Positions 1 to 12,602 of a stretch of 64,000 nucleotides of DNA are shown one piece after another. The position numbers and the translations under genes were made by a program. The stretch is from Phragmites australis. Lineage: Eukaryota > Streptophyta > Magnoliopsida > Poales > Poaceae. The notes beneath the pieces were generated by a model that saw nothing but the letters and a program-made list of their open reading frames with translations, did no database searches and was not told where the DNA came from. The stretch's first letter is position 1, and each line of letters begins with the position of its first letter. The stretch is from positions 8,152,001-8,216,000 of the forward strand of contig NC_084940.1 in NCBI RefSeq assembly GCF_958298935.1. Reading direction: 5' to 3'.

Positions 1-76
1 TGGCGGTGGCCTCATGCTCATGGGCGAGGGCGGCAGCGTGCTCACGAGCAGCGGCGTCGACGGCATCATTGGCCAT
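1..76 (-). CDS. Start of Copia-type retroelement gag (partial, runs off window)
   Basis: On the minus strand an ATG at 74-76 follows an LTR and a primer-binding site at the spacing expected for a retroelement gag. The 25 visible codons begin MANDAVDAAAREHAAALAHE and stay open to the window edge. The alanine/glutamate/histidine-rich start has no recognisable domain, and the rest of the polyprotein lies outside. The Copia assignment comes from the short LTR and the TGGTATCA-type PBS, not from any protein domain. Confidence 0.5.
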   Translation of the reverse strand, partial: MANDAVDAAAREHAAALAHEHEATA

Positions 77-129
77 GGATGAAAGTGGTGGCGACGGCTT
101 TTAGTGGAAGCGATAGGTCACAGGATTTG

Positions 130-147
130 TGGAATCTCGTGATACCA
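130..147 (-). other. Primer-binding site of the Copia-type element
   Basis: The minus strand reads TGGTATCACGAGATTCCA directly after the LTR end. The first eight bases match the usual initiator-Met tRNA primer site (TGGTATCAGAGC) and later bases diverge. Its position against the LTR supports the call. Confidence 0.5.
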
Positions 148-394
148 TGATAACAAGGATTATCACGTGTAAATTACGATTTATTTAATATGTAACAGAG
201 GTTACAAATATATAGACCTGCCACAAGATCCGATCCTCGGTGATTTATAGAAATAGGATCAAGAGAAGGAAAGTGTGGCCGTGATCGCAGGGGACGTGGG
301 ACAGCCGGATCGGCTTAGTGCATGGCGCCGGAATATCCGGTGCAGCCAAGATTGTGGACACCGGATTATCCGAGCGGCAAATAACATCCTAACA
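148..394 (-). mobile_element. 5' LTR of a Copia-type retrotransposon (247 bp)
   Basis: On the minus strand it starts TGTTAGGATG and ends CTTGTTATCA, so it has TG...CA termini with short inverted ends. A PBS and a gag start follow immediately, so this is the 5' LTR of an element lying mostly left of the window. The five bases beyond it (395-399, ATATG) would be the target duplication, but the partner lies outside the window. Confidence 0.6.
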
Positions 395-399
395 ATATG

Positions 400-765
400 A
401 GTTCATTCATACCTCACTTTTTTCCTCCTACTTTTTCCTCATATAATAAATATCCTTAAAATTTAAATAATTTACTCACTTTTATCATCCACCTTTGTCC
501 TCCAGTCTCTTTACTTTGTTACCGGCTACGGATATGAGACCTATTTTACTAATAAAAATAAAATATATATAAAAAAAAATTAACTGATAATCTCATCATT
601 CTTTTGTGGATCCTATCTAAAATCAGTCTACAATATTGCTACTTATGTACTTATTCGACGATGCTCCTATAGCATATCTACATCTTCATACCTTAAATTT
701 ATGATATTATCATGTTTAATATTTATATTTTTGTTACAACGCTCAGGTACTTAACTATCTACATT
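400..765. repeat. AT-rich dispersed repeat, copy 1 (Helitron-like?)
   Basis: This stretch shares blocks in the same order with 44560-44885: AAATTTAAATAATT, ACTAATAAAAATAAA, and a final block ATTTATATTTTT(G/A)TTA(C/T)AAC...CAGGTA(C/T)TTA(A/G)CTAT. Both are non-coding. The tail resembles decayed ends of grass rolling-circle elements, but no hairpin or clean CTRR end is visible, so the class is a guess. Confidence 0.35.
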
Positions 766-1776
766 AATTTGACATCAAAATATGGCACTTCTAATTGTTG
801 CCACTCTTGCGTTAAGGTGTTTGTTTCGCCCACGCTCACATAAATCGTGTCATAGTCCAAATTCAAGATATATATCATACTGTTTATGGAAAAAAAATGC
901 CAACTACCCTAAAATGATTGTTGGTGTGGCATCTATAGTACAATTTGTGAGGGAAGATCCGAATCAATGTGGCTGAGTCCTCAGGAGCTCCACAGATGGC
1001 TCTCGTCAGATAGAATAGACGAAACGGTGGAAGCGCTAGGACTACAAAGGAGCAAAATATATAGTCATTTTTACTTCTTGCTTTGCGCACTAACAAACAT
1101 GCATATAAACAGATAGGAATGGAAAAGAAAATATGTATACAACGGAAGACTAGGAAAAGCAAAATTTGCAAATATTGATGGAAAAATGATACGACATTTC
1201 TTAGTGGTAAAAACAAAAATAAATACCGTGAAAAGTTCGTCCAATATATATGTTATGCGAATTATTGGCTAATATATAAACACTGCCTACGTGGCGCCCT
1301 TATCACTATATATAACCTGCGCCCAATCAAAATATCCAGCCAACCCTTGCATAGCCGAATAATATATAAGAAAATGGTTAGCTAACCTGCTGCAGATACC
1401 AGTGTATATATGTATATGCCAGATTGATCACGAGAGGTGTTTCCCAATGATAAGGAGTTGGTTTTATACATGTGCAGTCGACAATATATATATTAATACT
1501 GTTGTCGATGCGTTATTGGTGTACGGACACAGCTGACTTTTGCTTCATCAGTATCTATAGTCCTATACGTAGGCTGTTGTCAAAATAAAGTTTTGATAAT
1601 TGTGAATAATTTGATGTAGAGATGCTGTTTTGTTCTCTCGGAATAAGAAATGTAATTGTGTAGTCAATTCTAGACCGAGTTGTTTCCACTATTTTGCCCA
1701 TGCCGGTTATTACTCTAGCTGTCAATTACCGCCTTTGATCTAAAATTTAAGTTGTATAGGATATTGGCATGATATA
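766..1776. other. Intergenic, no gene seen
   Basis: AT-rich sequence with only short chance reading frames. I see no coding signal, structured RNA or clear transposon ends. Confidence 0.5.
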
Positions 1777-2974
1777 CACATTACTAAAAAAAAGTTATCT
1801 CTGTCCTCTTTTTACTACTGGTTTAAAAATAACCAGCAGTGATAAGACAGTTCATAAGTTGAACTGATAAATCTAACCGTAAATCCTTAAAAACTGACAG
1901 TGATAATAACTATCACTGTCGGTTCAAAATACACTATCACTGTCGGTTCATATGCTCACCGACGGAGCAATAATTGAGCAAATATGAACCAATAGTGTTA
2001 ATTATTATCACTGTCGATTTGTATTTCAAACCGATAATAATAATTCTTCTATAAATCCTGAGCATATCTCCCTCAGTTGCGCCCCATCTCACTTCGCTCC
2101 CAATCTCCATAAGCCACTTTCGAGAGGTAGTAACGGTCGAAGTGGTGTGATGGTCACCGTCACCACTGCGACCACCTCTACCCCTTGTGCTCGACCTCCA
2201 CATCCTCTGAGCTCGTCGCCATCTCCCATGCCCGAGCCACCTTGCGACCACCATCCACCAAGTCCAAAGCCGCTCCCGAGGGGTAGTGGCGGTTGGAATG
2301 GTGTAATAGTCACCATTGCCACTGCTGTTGACTCTACTCCTTGGGCTCATCTTCCATGTCCTCCGTGCTTGTTGCCATCTCACTGACCTTGCCATATTGC
2401 GACCTCCTATCTCCTTAGCTCGTCTCCCTGTCTCCCAAGCTCATAGCCCTATCTCCCCATCTCCCGAGCCCATCGCCACGTCTCCTAAGTGTGGCAAGTT
2501 GAGTAGCTACATTGTGGCAATAGACATATTTAAATGAGTGGCAGAAAATACATTTGCTTCAGGATGATTATGTTTTTGTCATTTATTTAGATGTATTATT
2601 GTCACTCGAATAGCGTAAGATGTAAAACGGATGGCACAAGACGGTTGTACCAAGACCTCTTCGACGTTTACAAGTTGAAAAGCTCCAAGTACAACAGCTT
2701 TGTAACATCCGTTCCTATTTGACTAAGTTTGATATGTAAAATATTCTACCATGAATATTTTAGTATGGGGTCTCTATCAACTTAAGCAGATCCTATATTG
2801 AAGAGTTTATGGTAGAGTATTTTTTTAATGAATTATTATTGCCGGTTCTTAGCTTGAATTAGTAGTGATACTTACTATCATTATCAATTTATAAGTCGAT
2901 TGTGATAATCCATAATTAGAATTGGCAATAATGACAGTTTTCTACTGATAGTGATAGTTTGTTCTGTAGTAGTG
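1777..2974. mobile_element. CACTA-like non-autonomous DNA transposon (about 1.2 kb)
   Basis: The left end reads CACATTACTAAAAAAAAG and the right end, read inward, CACTACTACAGAACAAAC, an imperfect CACTA-type inverted repeat. Subterminal copies of ATCACTGTCGGTT and its complement lie in both arms, as is typical of grass CACTA elements. The flanking triplets ATA (1774-1776) and ACA (2975-2977) could be a decayed 3-bp target duplication. The GC-rich middle (about 2090-2400) holds two imperfect copies of a roughly 175-bp segment containing TGGTCACCGTCACC-like sequence. No transposase is present. Confidence 0.55.
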
Positions 2975-3996
2975 ACAAGGTAACAATTTAATTAACAATT
3001 TCTATGAAAATATGATTTATTTAAAAAAATCTAATTGTTTCATATATTATTTTTGCCTCTTGGCCTTGGCTTCTAATTTAAATAAACACTTGAACCGGCA
3101 ATTTGCTTGCCTCAACCAAAATCCTGCAATTTGAATGTAACTCAGCTAGTGGTTGACTAATGACCTATCGCTTTAGTAAGCCCCAGTGGAAGAAATTTTT
3201 TATCGATCGACACAGGATATAACTTTTGGAATCTAAAATCTAAGCGCGTACCCTGTCCTACAAAAGACTCTCTCCATTATAATAACACATGTTCACTCTC
3301 TCTCTTTTCTTTAGCTTAACCATTGAATTATGAAATAGATGATATAAATAAAGTCTTTCTGAACAGAATCCTATAAAATTTGCTTCCTATATAACAATTG
3401 TCTAATGAGATCATAGACCATCCATGTCTTTGTGTTCCTTATATGTTTTTTTGGAGATATTTGTATGTAACTTGCGCGGATACTTTAAGAGATACTAAAT
3501 TGAATGTCAATTAGGGTCTTGCAAGTTGCAATGTGTTGTGATTGTATAGAGAATATGTGCAAGAAAACCTAAATTTTGCAGTAGCGGAAATAGTACCTTC
3601 CGTAACTTACATTGGGTGCACAACGATTTTAACATACTGATTAGCTCTAAGTCTTGAGAGTGCACCCTGAGATAACATAGCTAAGAAATGAACTGAGGCA
3701 ATGTGAAATTTGAGTTAATTATAAAACTAGCCCCAATCATTTAAAATGAAATTTTTTTTATCGGCGTATAACAGATACAAGATACTTATGCATCTACAGT
3801 ATTTAAGTAGCGACATGTGGTTCATAACATTTGCAATATCACATCTAGTTTACAGTATTTTGCAGTATGCATCGACATATAACCTAGAAACAGCTACAAC
3901 AGTTCATCTCCCCAAATACTCCAACGAACTAAAAGTATCTGCCGACTGTTGTATAGCAATTCCGAAAAAAAAATTATTCCACATCGAGGCCCCTTC
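2975..3996. other. Intergenic, upstream region of the MYB gene
   Basis: About 1 kb of AT-rich sequence between the CACTA-like element and the MYB TATA box. No reading frame worth calling; it probably holds promoter elements that cannot be identified by eye. Confidence 0.5.
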
Positions 3997-4004
3997 CTAT
4001 AAAT
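3997..4004 (+). promoter_or_regulatory. Probable TATA box of the MYB gene
   Basis: CTATAAAT lies about 165 bp before the MYB start codon. It is followed by a C-rich leader, a normal arrangement for a grass gene. No in-frame ATG connects this leader to the MYB frame before 4168. Confidence 0.55.
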
Positions 4005-4167
4005 GAAACGCCCAGCCAGCACAGCCTCAAGCTCAAGGCATCATCAGCCACGCCGCAGCAAGCTAGCTGCAGTGCTGCACCGCCGCGCGCCATTTCCGAG
4101 CCACTCGAGAGCTCGACCTGACCACCGCGAGCGAGCAGCAAAGAGAGGGGAGAAGAGACCGATCAAT

Positions 4168-5431
4168 ATGGGCAGGGCGCCGTGCTGCGACAAGGCGACC
4201 GTGAAGAAAGGGCCGTGGGCGCCGGAGGAGGACGCCGTGCTCAAGGCCTACATCGACGAGCACGGCACCGGCGGCAACTGGATCCAGCTCCCCCACAAGA
4301 TCGGTACGTCTCTGAGCTGTCTGACCGTACCTTAGCTGTGGTGAACTTGGACTGGACATGCAAGAATGCTAAACGAGATCGTTTGCGGCTTTGCACACAG
4401 GGCTTAACAGGTGCGGCAAAAGCTGCCGGCTGCGGTGGCTCAACTACCTTAGGCCAAACATCCGGCACGGCAGCTTCACCGACGAGGAGGACAGGCTCAT
4501 CTGCAGCCTCTACATCAGCATCGGGAGCAGGTGAGCATATGCATAATTGCATAAAATTCAAACACCTTTTCAACTACTGCAACTTAGAGTTAGTAGATCA
4601 ATAATCAGCTGCGCCTAGCTAGCTGAGGGATTCTTCCACTGATCGATGATCATGTCCATGATCTATGGCAGGTGGTCAACGATCGCCGCGCAGCTGCCGG
4701 GGAGGACGGACAACGACGTCAAGAACCACTGGAACACCAAGCTCAAGCGGCGCCTGCTCGGCGGCCGCGGCCGGCACCCGAGGGTCCTCCTCCCGGACGT
4801 CCCGATCTCGCAGCCGCGGAGCTACCTCGCCGCGTCGGCTCTCGAGAGGATGCAGCTCGGCATGCGTCTGCACCAGCGCCACGCGCGTCTCAAGAGCGGC
4901 CCAGCCTTCACCTTGTACAACTACAGCAACCTCGGTGCGCCGCTGTGGCCGAGCCCGTCCCCTTCCGCTTCTCCTTCACCGGCGGCGAGTGATAGCTCGG
5001 AGAGGCAGCTGCAACAGCTACCCGTTGCTACTTCCACTAGCTACTCCTGGCTCTGGTCTCTCACGCAAAGTAGTTACACAGGACCAAGCGTGCAAGAGGC
5101 CTTCAACGGCACTTGCACTCCGCCGCTGTCGACGAGCACCGGCGAGACGATGGCGGCTTTTGGCGTGGAGAGCTCGAACTCAACGCCGACGGCGAGCTCG
5201 GCCTCCGCAACGTTTGGCTGCATGGATGATGAAATCGACATGTTGCTCGGGCAGATTCAGTGCTTCGGAGAGAACGACCACACCGGCGAGGAGGCGGCCG
5301 GGCTAGACCGCTTCTTCTTGGGAGCAATGGATCATGAGACGGAGGACGGCAGCGTTGGTTCTTGGAGCTCCTGCTCTACTCCTACAGTGGACTCATTGTT
5401 CCAGGACTATGTGCAAGGGTACAACCAGTAG
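4168..5431 (+). CDS. R2R3-MYB transcription factor, RAX/MYB36-type subgroup
   Basis: A nuclear DNA-binding regulator of 341 aa. Exons are 4168-4303, 4401-4530 and 4672-5431, with GT-AG introns of 97 and 141 bp; the 130-bp middle exon is the usual size in R2R3-MYB genes. Residues 1-13 are [13 protein letters not shown], the standard start of this family. R2 spans about 14-64 (Trp 17, 38, 58) and R3 about 67-116 (Phe71, Trp90, Trp109). [15 protein letters not shown] and [20 protein letters not shown] resemble subgroup 14 proteins (RAX, MYB36, MYB68, MYB84). Known members control axillary meristems and root endodermis or suberin; the role here is inferred. The R3 bHLH-binding signature is not evident. 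The C-terminal half is Ser/Thr/Pro-rich with an acidic patch near the end, a plausible activation region. The gene is tail-to-tail with GLR copy 1. Confidence 0.93.
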
Positions 5432-6333
5432 CTAGAAGCTTGCAAACGTGCATTACATGTTATGTTAATGTACCTGGATGAAATACTTTATGGTTTGATG
5501 ACAAGAGTAGATAGTTTCGATCTGAGTATCCGGTGCATCGATTGTTATGTGTATACGCATGACAGTTCTGTAGTTCTCTCTTATGAAGATTTGAATCTTC
5601 ATTGCATATCATCCTTTGTCAAGTTTGGAGGGTACATATCATTCTAGCTAGGGATACACATTGATTTCCTCCAGAAATTCAGGATCAAAACATCAATTTA
5701 GCATGCAGTTCTATACTCTGTTTATGTGAGGATGTACTTACTATACAGTAGTCTACTTACGTATGAAATGCTATGTTTGCTTAGGCGTCTGTCCCATGCA
5801 CCTTATCAATCATCAACAAGCATTAGTTCAGTAACAGTATTAGACCGATTGTTCAAGAGTGACCAGGCAAAGAGCTATAATGGAAAATTGATTGGTACTG
5901 AATTTCATAATAAGGCAATTTTCATGATTGGTGATTTGTAACAGAGTTTGGAAACAGCAACAGTTGGTGGTACCTTTCAATGGGAAGTATTTGGTAATTT
6001 TGATGAAGTTCACGGGATGGGAAAAACAACATGACACAAATTTTACTGTTTATTTCAGAACATAGGCATCAGATAGGTTCTCCCACCGTAAGTTTGCAAT
6101 GCCGAAATGTCTCATCTAACTAACAGGAATGTTTACAATGTCGAATTGTCTAGTTAACTACTCATGAAAACAATCAGCAATACACGTCAACACTTGTATT
6201 CATGGTGGAACTAAAAACAGACGGCATATTTATGCATCAAATGAATCAATTACACTGAACAGTATAGTTATGCGATGACCATAGAGTTCTTTGGCCCTCA
6301 CATTTGACAAGAGATTAAAAAAATGCTGCTCAA
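5432..6333. other. Intergenic between convergent MYB and GLR1 genes
   Basis: About 0.9 kb holding the 3' ends of both convergent genes. Only short frames are seen, and no transposon ends are evident. Confidence 0.5.
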
Positions 6334-9300
6334 CTACCCCTCAGAATGCATGTAAGCAAACGATAGTGGATCAGGATCCTGAACTGAAACTTCCCTGCCT
6401 GGCGTTCCTTCCCCTTCCGGTGGGCTTCCCATACCAGTCTCTGAATCGAAGTTCTCCATGATGTGATTAGATGTGCTCCATGGGCTCTCAGTTGTACGAT
6501 CAACATCTGCCATTCTGGGTTCATCTATATCTGGAGTATTAGAGCTATTATCATTCTCATGAAAGATCTTAAAGAGAATGGCAGGCAATCCACGCCATGA
6601 ACTCTGACTGATGGCACTGATCAAATCACACCAGTGATTATAAAGGGTTATGCCAACATGCAGAATCAGAGCCAACATTGAAGACGCCCCTGTGATGATG
6701 AACAGCCCAAGAAAGCTGTGCAATGTTAGGCTGCTTGAAGTTTGGGAGTCATTTTTGTCAGGGCAAATTGTATCACCATACAATTGTTGCTCCAGTTGGG
6801 CCATCTTGTCGCTTGATGCTAATTGCAATATTCCCCTTGAAATCTCATGTGTGAGTGGAGAGCCTCGGGGGAATGCCTACAGAAATAGAACATAAATGAG
6901 GAATGAGAAAGACATCGATGGTTGAAGTACAAGCACTGCATAACTCCGGGGCAATTATGTTAATCATTTATAAAGGCCTTGCTTAACAGTGACAAAGTTA
7001 TATTATATGGATTATTTATATAATCCCTGCATAACACTAGGGGTAATTGTATTGAACATGATTTTCAATATTAAAATAGTTAACAATCTAACTACAAAAC
7101 ACACTGAACAAAGATCACACAGTTTAGAGCAAAGCAAATGACAATCTAGTAAAGAAAATTTATTCATGTTATTGAATACTCCTAGAAGCATGTATGCCTT
7201 CTATTCCCAATTGGAAATTAATAATATGGCACCACATTCTATAAGGCATGATCTTGAATTTTATTCTCAAGAAAACATATCTGATCACCCATTTCATCCT
7301 TACTTTGGCATGTTTATATCTGAAAAAAATCAGGAATTTCAGAATAACAGTCAAAGACTACAATAGACTCAAATCTTAGCCAAAAGTTTGCTTTGATGAC
7401 ATCAAAATATACAAAACATGAGCTAGTAATACAGCATATGCTACAGTAAAAAGCAACAAAAATGATTCAGCATCTAGTTGTGCCAAAAATGTGCCACTGT
7501 AAACGATAAGGAAAAGACACTTACATAACCAAATCCATCGAACTTGTAAGTTGGCCCAACCATAGTGTAGTTGTGGCAATACTTTGAGAGAAACACTTTG
7601 AGGTACGGTATCTCATCAACAATGACGGCAACTCTTCCGGTTGATAAGGCATCATTGAACTCCTCAGGAGAGTTGAAGGCAATCATCTTTGATTCATTAA
7701 TTTTCAACCGTTTCAAAAGCCCAGGCAAGAAAGAATCGTTGAGGTAACCAACATAGGACCCTTGCCTGATAACTTCATCTAAATTGGTTACTGCTGGCCG
7801 AAGCTGTTCTACTGTGAGAATTGAGCTTAAGCTTGCAGTGTAACTCTGCTGCAATATTAGCACCACAAAAAGCCAAACTAATACTGCAACTCTTGATAAG
7901 TTGTTCACGATCCTCTCCCTATGAGCAAATACAAGTGTCGAGAATGAGAAGTAGAAGATAGATCCAAATTGATTGCCTGGAGATCCTCTAAATTCCCAAT
8001 TTGTTCTGTGCTCAATAAACCAAACTATAAAGCCTGTGAAGACAAAAAATGCCCCAGTTCCTAACCATAGATCAGCTGTTAAAGGCTCTAGGAATGTCCA
8101 TGCAGTCTTCTGTCTCTGGTCCCGAACTGGAACCAGCATGCGTACCCCTGACTCGGTATAAGGAAGAGTGAAGTCCACATATAAAGAACGATTGGCCAAA
8201 ATTGTTATATCCCCTACTACTGCATCATATTCCTGCCAGCAATTCACATAAAATTGGTTGAGAAACTTTAGAGTAGAGGCTATGAATGTTTACCACTTCG
8301 CACATATTTTTACAAGTAGAATAAATTGCTAATCACCTGGGGAATAATAGTTACAAAAAAGCATTTGACTATGACTTAAGAGGGGTAATAATTCTTTTTC
8401 AGTATTCTGTAAAGAAGAAATTCTATGCTTTTGATGATAGGAGTCTGTGACCAACTTACTAATAGTTGATTAGATTAATACCAGGGAGACTGCCTTATAT
8501 TCGGAGTTTTCAGATAAATCGCCACTTACAGTGTTGCAGTTAGCTGACAATACACATTCACTAAAACAGAAATACACATCTAGAAAACTTCCCAATCAGA
8601 TAATTGCACAAGAGCAGGAATATGGCCCAGCGCAAAACAAAAAAATTGTAAGTGCCAAGGAATACTGATGTTTTGTGTATATGAATTACGCATAATCATA
8701 GTATAGAAATATATAATGAAAAAGTGCATAGACATTAACTATAAATGGATAATCCTACATATTTGCATGACCAATGATCAATAAAATAATCACATACTAC
8801 CAGTCATGTTTACTCAAGAAGAGCAACAAGAACAGCATTTTGCAATAAGGCCAGATCATTTATAATCAACTAATAAATTTGTATCATTGGTTAGATTGAA
8901 CTCCAAGTTTAACTCCTCTGGCTTGATCATGGCAAAGAGCAAAATGGAACAAAGCGAAGTCCAGACATACCTTAAGATAAACTTTGTAGACGAGTTCGTC
9001 GTAAGTTCCACTACTTTTACCTTTCCCGTCTCCAAACTCCTCGTAGTGAATGGGTACGTCATAGGGTAATGCTTGAATAACATTCTCAAATACATCGCCA
9101 CAGAACCCTTTGGCCTTACCATTTTCATATCGAATAAAACCGCCAAACCCATATTTCGCAGGTACGCCTATTCTGAGCTTTTTATTCATTGGCAATAGCC
9201 ATCCTCTAGGTGCTTTGTCACTGCCTCCTGGCCATATGATGGTGTGAAGATTAGTCTTCTTTTTTAGACTTCCAGATATGTTAAATTCTGGAGTCCAAAA

Positions 9301-11290
9301 ACCAGCTACTTTTATGTCTTGAGCAGCTACATTTATTATCTTGTAAGTTATTGATACCAATTGCCAGTCCTGAATTTGGAATGTCCCAGTCATGCCAAGG
9401 AAACCAATCTTCAAGAATGCGCTGTGCAGTTTTCCAGCAGCCTTCGAAGCACTGATTCTGTCCAAGTCAGTGGACCCATTATTTGTTTCGGACAGCACAA
9501 AGTCTGAATCCACATATCCAGCCTTCTCTGCAGCCAATGCTAATGCCCATACGGTATCGTATGCATAGAAACCATACACTGTGGGGTCGTTTAGTTTTGT
9601 ATCTGGATTTTCCATTCTGTATTTCTCACGCCATCTCTGTTTAAAATTTTGAAGTTTTATGGTGTCTTCAACATAAGGTTCAACCCCGACAACACCGTTC
9701 ATCACATCAAGAGCAGGAGAGCCAGATACATCAAAAATATCCGTCAAACCATATGCCATAATCCAGACAAAGCCCTGGCCCATCATCCCCTCATCCTTGG
9801 CAAGCCGGAAAAACCTAAGGGCTAACACATACGACATGCGCACAACAAACACACTTGTCCAATTGCCTTTTAAGCTTGAGATAGCTCCTTTTATCTCATC
9901 TTCTCCAGCTAAAGGATGAATCTTGCACCTGTAAGAAACACGAGTGTCGACAAGGTCGGGGATGAATCTAGCATTGGAATCGTCATCCTCGAAGACAGGA
10001 ACGACTTCTCTCCAATTGTATTTTTGAACAAGTGAGGCGATAGCTTCTGCTTGAGAAGAGTCGTTCCACCCCGTCCGGATGAAGTATGGGGTTTGGCTGG
10101 GCGATCGGGACGGGCTATTTGCAGAAAACGAAATGATTGGGACAGACGATATGTTCCCAAGCTCCACGAGAAATTTGGCCTGGCTTGATGTCTGTGGCCC
10201 GATGATTGCTTGCACGCGGACATTTTTTAGTAGATCAACACCTGCAGGGTTTCCCAAGCATATGTAAGTGCATAACAATTAATGGCACTGAAAAGTTCAG
10301 TGGCATTCATTCATTTAAATTCTTAACACGGACAAAATCTGTATGAAACCTGCAGCAGATCCAGGGATTGTGAGACTAAGTTACCAAAGAAAAACTTAAG
10401 ACAAAACGAGGTACCGCAAGAGGGGTTCTTTTTGGGGAAAAAACAACAAGAGGTTCCAAGCAACTTTGGGCTTTATCCTAACTGAAAAACAGTGACATTG
10501 TAACCTACGCGCTGGACATTATAATTTTCAGAAGTCCACAGAACCAGGGGGGAACAAAACGAGGTACCGCATCGCGTAGGCCCAAGAAGATAACATTAGG
10601 GAAAATAGCATACAGGACTACCCTGTGCTATGTTCCTCTGGCGTCACAAATAAATCAGGAGTTCAGAAACCCATCCTTTTTTGGGTCGGACCTATAAAAG
10701 AGGTCGTTGTGTACTACGGAATACGGGTCGAGCTAAAGCGATTCTCGGTAGGTTCGGATCGAGCTTGACACAAGCTAGAGCCAAACACGAAACAAACATG
10801 CATGAAAATGGGCTCAATCAGTGATTACACTCCGCAAATTGCTCGCATTGTGAACGAACGCATTGGAGTTTGGTACACAACGAATGAAAAATGAGCAGTA
10901 ACAAGATGAAAATGTGGCGAGAGTGAGCTGGAAACTAGCGCACGTACCTGCCGACGCGGCGTCGACGGGGTCCGGCCCGGCGGTGTCCCTGAGGTGGAGC
11001 CTGACCCTGGTGCTGTACTTGGCGTACCGCGCGTCGGCGTAGAAGTCTTCCAGGGCCAGCTCCATGCACGCCCAGCTGATGTTCCCCACCCATGTCGTCC
11101 GGTCCAGGATCACCCCCACGTCCACCCGCCGCGCGCCCGCCGCCGCCGCCGCCTCACCTCGCTCGGCACCGGCAACTCCCCGCGCACTGGCGAGGCAGAG
11201 GAGGATGACAACGAGAAGATGAGACAAGAGCGCGGCCGAACCGGACAAGCGGGCACCCGCCACCAGCTGACCGGCCGCTCCAGCTTTCAT
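6334..11290 (-). CDS. Glutamate receptor-like channel, copy 1 (GLR1)
   Basis: Plant ligand-gated, non-selective cation channel of the iGluR superfamily, expected in the plasma membrane or endomembranes and gated by amino acids. CDS exons on minus: 11290-10948, 10241-8971, 8232-7525, 6876-6334; all introns are GT-AG and the joined frame is open for 954 aa. An N-terminal hydrophobic stretch (about residues 20-42, LLVVILLCLA) is a signal peptide. The periplasmic-type ligand-binding ATD covers about 55-420 (IIGPQTSSQAKF; VPVFEDDD). The glutamate-binding lobe S1 starts near 469 (KLRIGVPAKYG). M1 is about 591-613, the pore about 624-642 (FSTLVFAHRE), M3 about 651-675 ending in the SYTASLSS gate motif, S2 follows, and M4 is about 826-850. 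I chose the ATG at 11290; an upstream in-frame GTG is unlikely. Exon 1 is GC-rich while exons 2-4 are AT-richer. It looks intact. Confidence 0.92.
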
Positions 11291-11849
11291 GGACACCTAA
11301 AGAGAAAGCGATTCTTCTGCTCAAGCGACAATGGCTGCGCCAAGTCGTAGTGGACTAGTAGACTAGTAGTAGTTGCCCCGAGTGCCACGGTGCCTGCCTT
11401 TTTACGTGCAGCGACACGACATGCCGGTTCGTTTTTCGTGTTCTGGCATTTCTTCTATCTAAAATCTGTTAATAGATAAATAGCAAATTTAATTTTCTAA
11501 AATAAAAAAATTAAGTACAGCTCCCGTGCCGTGGGACACTGCCCAATCGATCATACGTATGGATCGGCCGGTCATTCCTTCTGCGATGCAATGCAAGCCC
11601 CGGGTAATTTCGTGTCGGCACAGCGTGTGGTGGCCGAGAAAAAAGACAAACCGGACGTTTCTCGGAGTAGCTGTGGCGCGTGTAGACAGTGTGGCCATGT
11701 GCGATGGGCAGAGGTGCCGTGGAAATCAGGCGTTGAGCTACGGTCAAAGTCGTCGCCGGGCCGACCTTCATCTACTACATATATTAAAGCATTAAGAATT
11801 TAAGTAATTTTAAGATTAAGTTACTATAGTTACTATTTATATGGACCTA

Positions 11850-11935
11850 GGTATGTGTATATATATACAGATATATATGTATCTATATATATACGTGTAT
11901 ATTATATATATATATATGTATATATAATTTTTTTT
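11850..11935. repeat. TA-rich low-complexity tract
   Basis: An impure (TA)n/(TATG)n run with a downstream T-tract. It lies about 560 bp upstream of the GLR1 start codon and is likely length-variable. Confidence 0.75.
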
Positions 11936-12295
11936 CAAAATTCCAAAAAATAGCGAAAGGAATAATAGTTATATTGATAAATCGTTTGAAATAATCTAAA
12001 ATATATAGGAAAATATCTAAAACTTAAATAATTTTGTTATGTTCATATTACTGTCGTCTACATGTTAAAATTATGTGCAGGTATGAAAGTACTATTTTTT
12101 CATAATTAAATAAATGTGTTAAATATTGATAAATTTATAAATAAATAAAAATGGTGAATCTAACTTTTTTGAAAAAAAAAAACAGGTACGACTTAGTCCC
12201 GTCAATCCACCAGTTTGCTTTGAAAACGCAGTACGTAGTCCTCGTGATGGAACACTGGGAGACCGCCGAACGTCGTTGCTCAACGTCCGGGCCAC

Positions 12296-12421
12296 TGAAA
12301 CGGTCAAGATGGGATTTCCTGTAGCAGCTGGCAATCTCGCGCGAATTCAAACGCCATGGCCGGGCATCGCGAATTCGAAACGGTCAAGATGGAATTTTCT
12401 GTAGCAGCTGGCAAGCTCGAC
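12296..12421. repeat. Direct repeat, two units about 81 bp apart
   Basis: GAAACGGTCAAGATGG, AATTT/GATTT and TGTAGCAGCTGGCAA occur at about 12297-12340 and again at about 12378-12421 with few differences. Non-coding; origin unknown. Confidence 0.7.
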
Positions 12422-12594
12422 AGCGACGTAGATTGTCTAGTCGCATTTCCTCGTTCAAACATGCATGGAGTGTCCTGGTAGACTGGTACTCCTATATGAA
12501 GAATGAGGAATTTGTATGTTGTGGAGGTAAGCAACCGCTGCGGCCGTCGTATGCAGTTGATGGCACAGCCTGAGTGAGACAAAGAGTATTGATT

Positions 12595-12602
12595 GGTTTT
12601 TC
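12595..12602. repeat. Left 8-bp target duplication of the hAT element
   Basis: GGTTTTTC; the partner at 26801-26808 is AGTTTTTC. Confidence 0.75.

Larger units (their letters stand above)
11291..12594. other. Upstream region of GLR1, no gene seen
   Basis: About 1.3 kb between the GLR1 start and the hAT target duplication. It holds a TA-rich low-complexity tract and a short direct repeat, both listed separately. Two overlapping + and - frames of 60-90 codons at 11489-11803 have no recognisable content. Confidence 0.5.

Noticed and set aside
1937..2537. Overlapping frames on both strands in the CACTA-like element
   Set aside because: GC-rich duplicated segment without transposase motifs; the frames disagree between the two units.
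4003..4604. Frames reading from the 5' leader through MYB exon 1 or across its intron
   Set aside because: They run through GT-AG introns; the spliced model recovers a complete R2R3 domain.
11288..11296. GTG start two codons upstream of the GLR1 ATG (and GTG at 50441 for GLR2)
   Set aside because: Nuclear plant genes use ATG; the ATGs at 11290 and 50420 begin good signal peptides.
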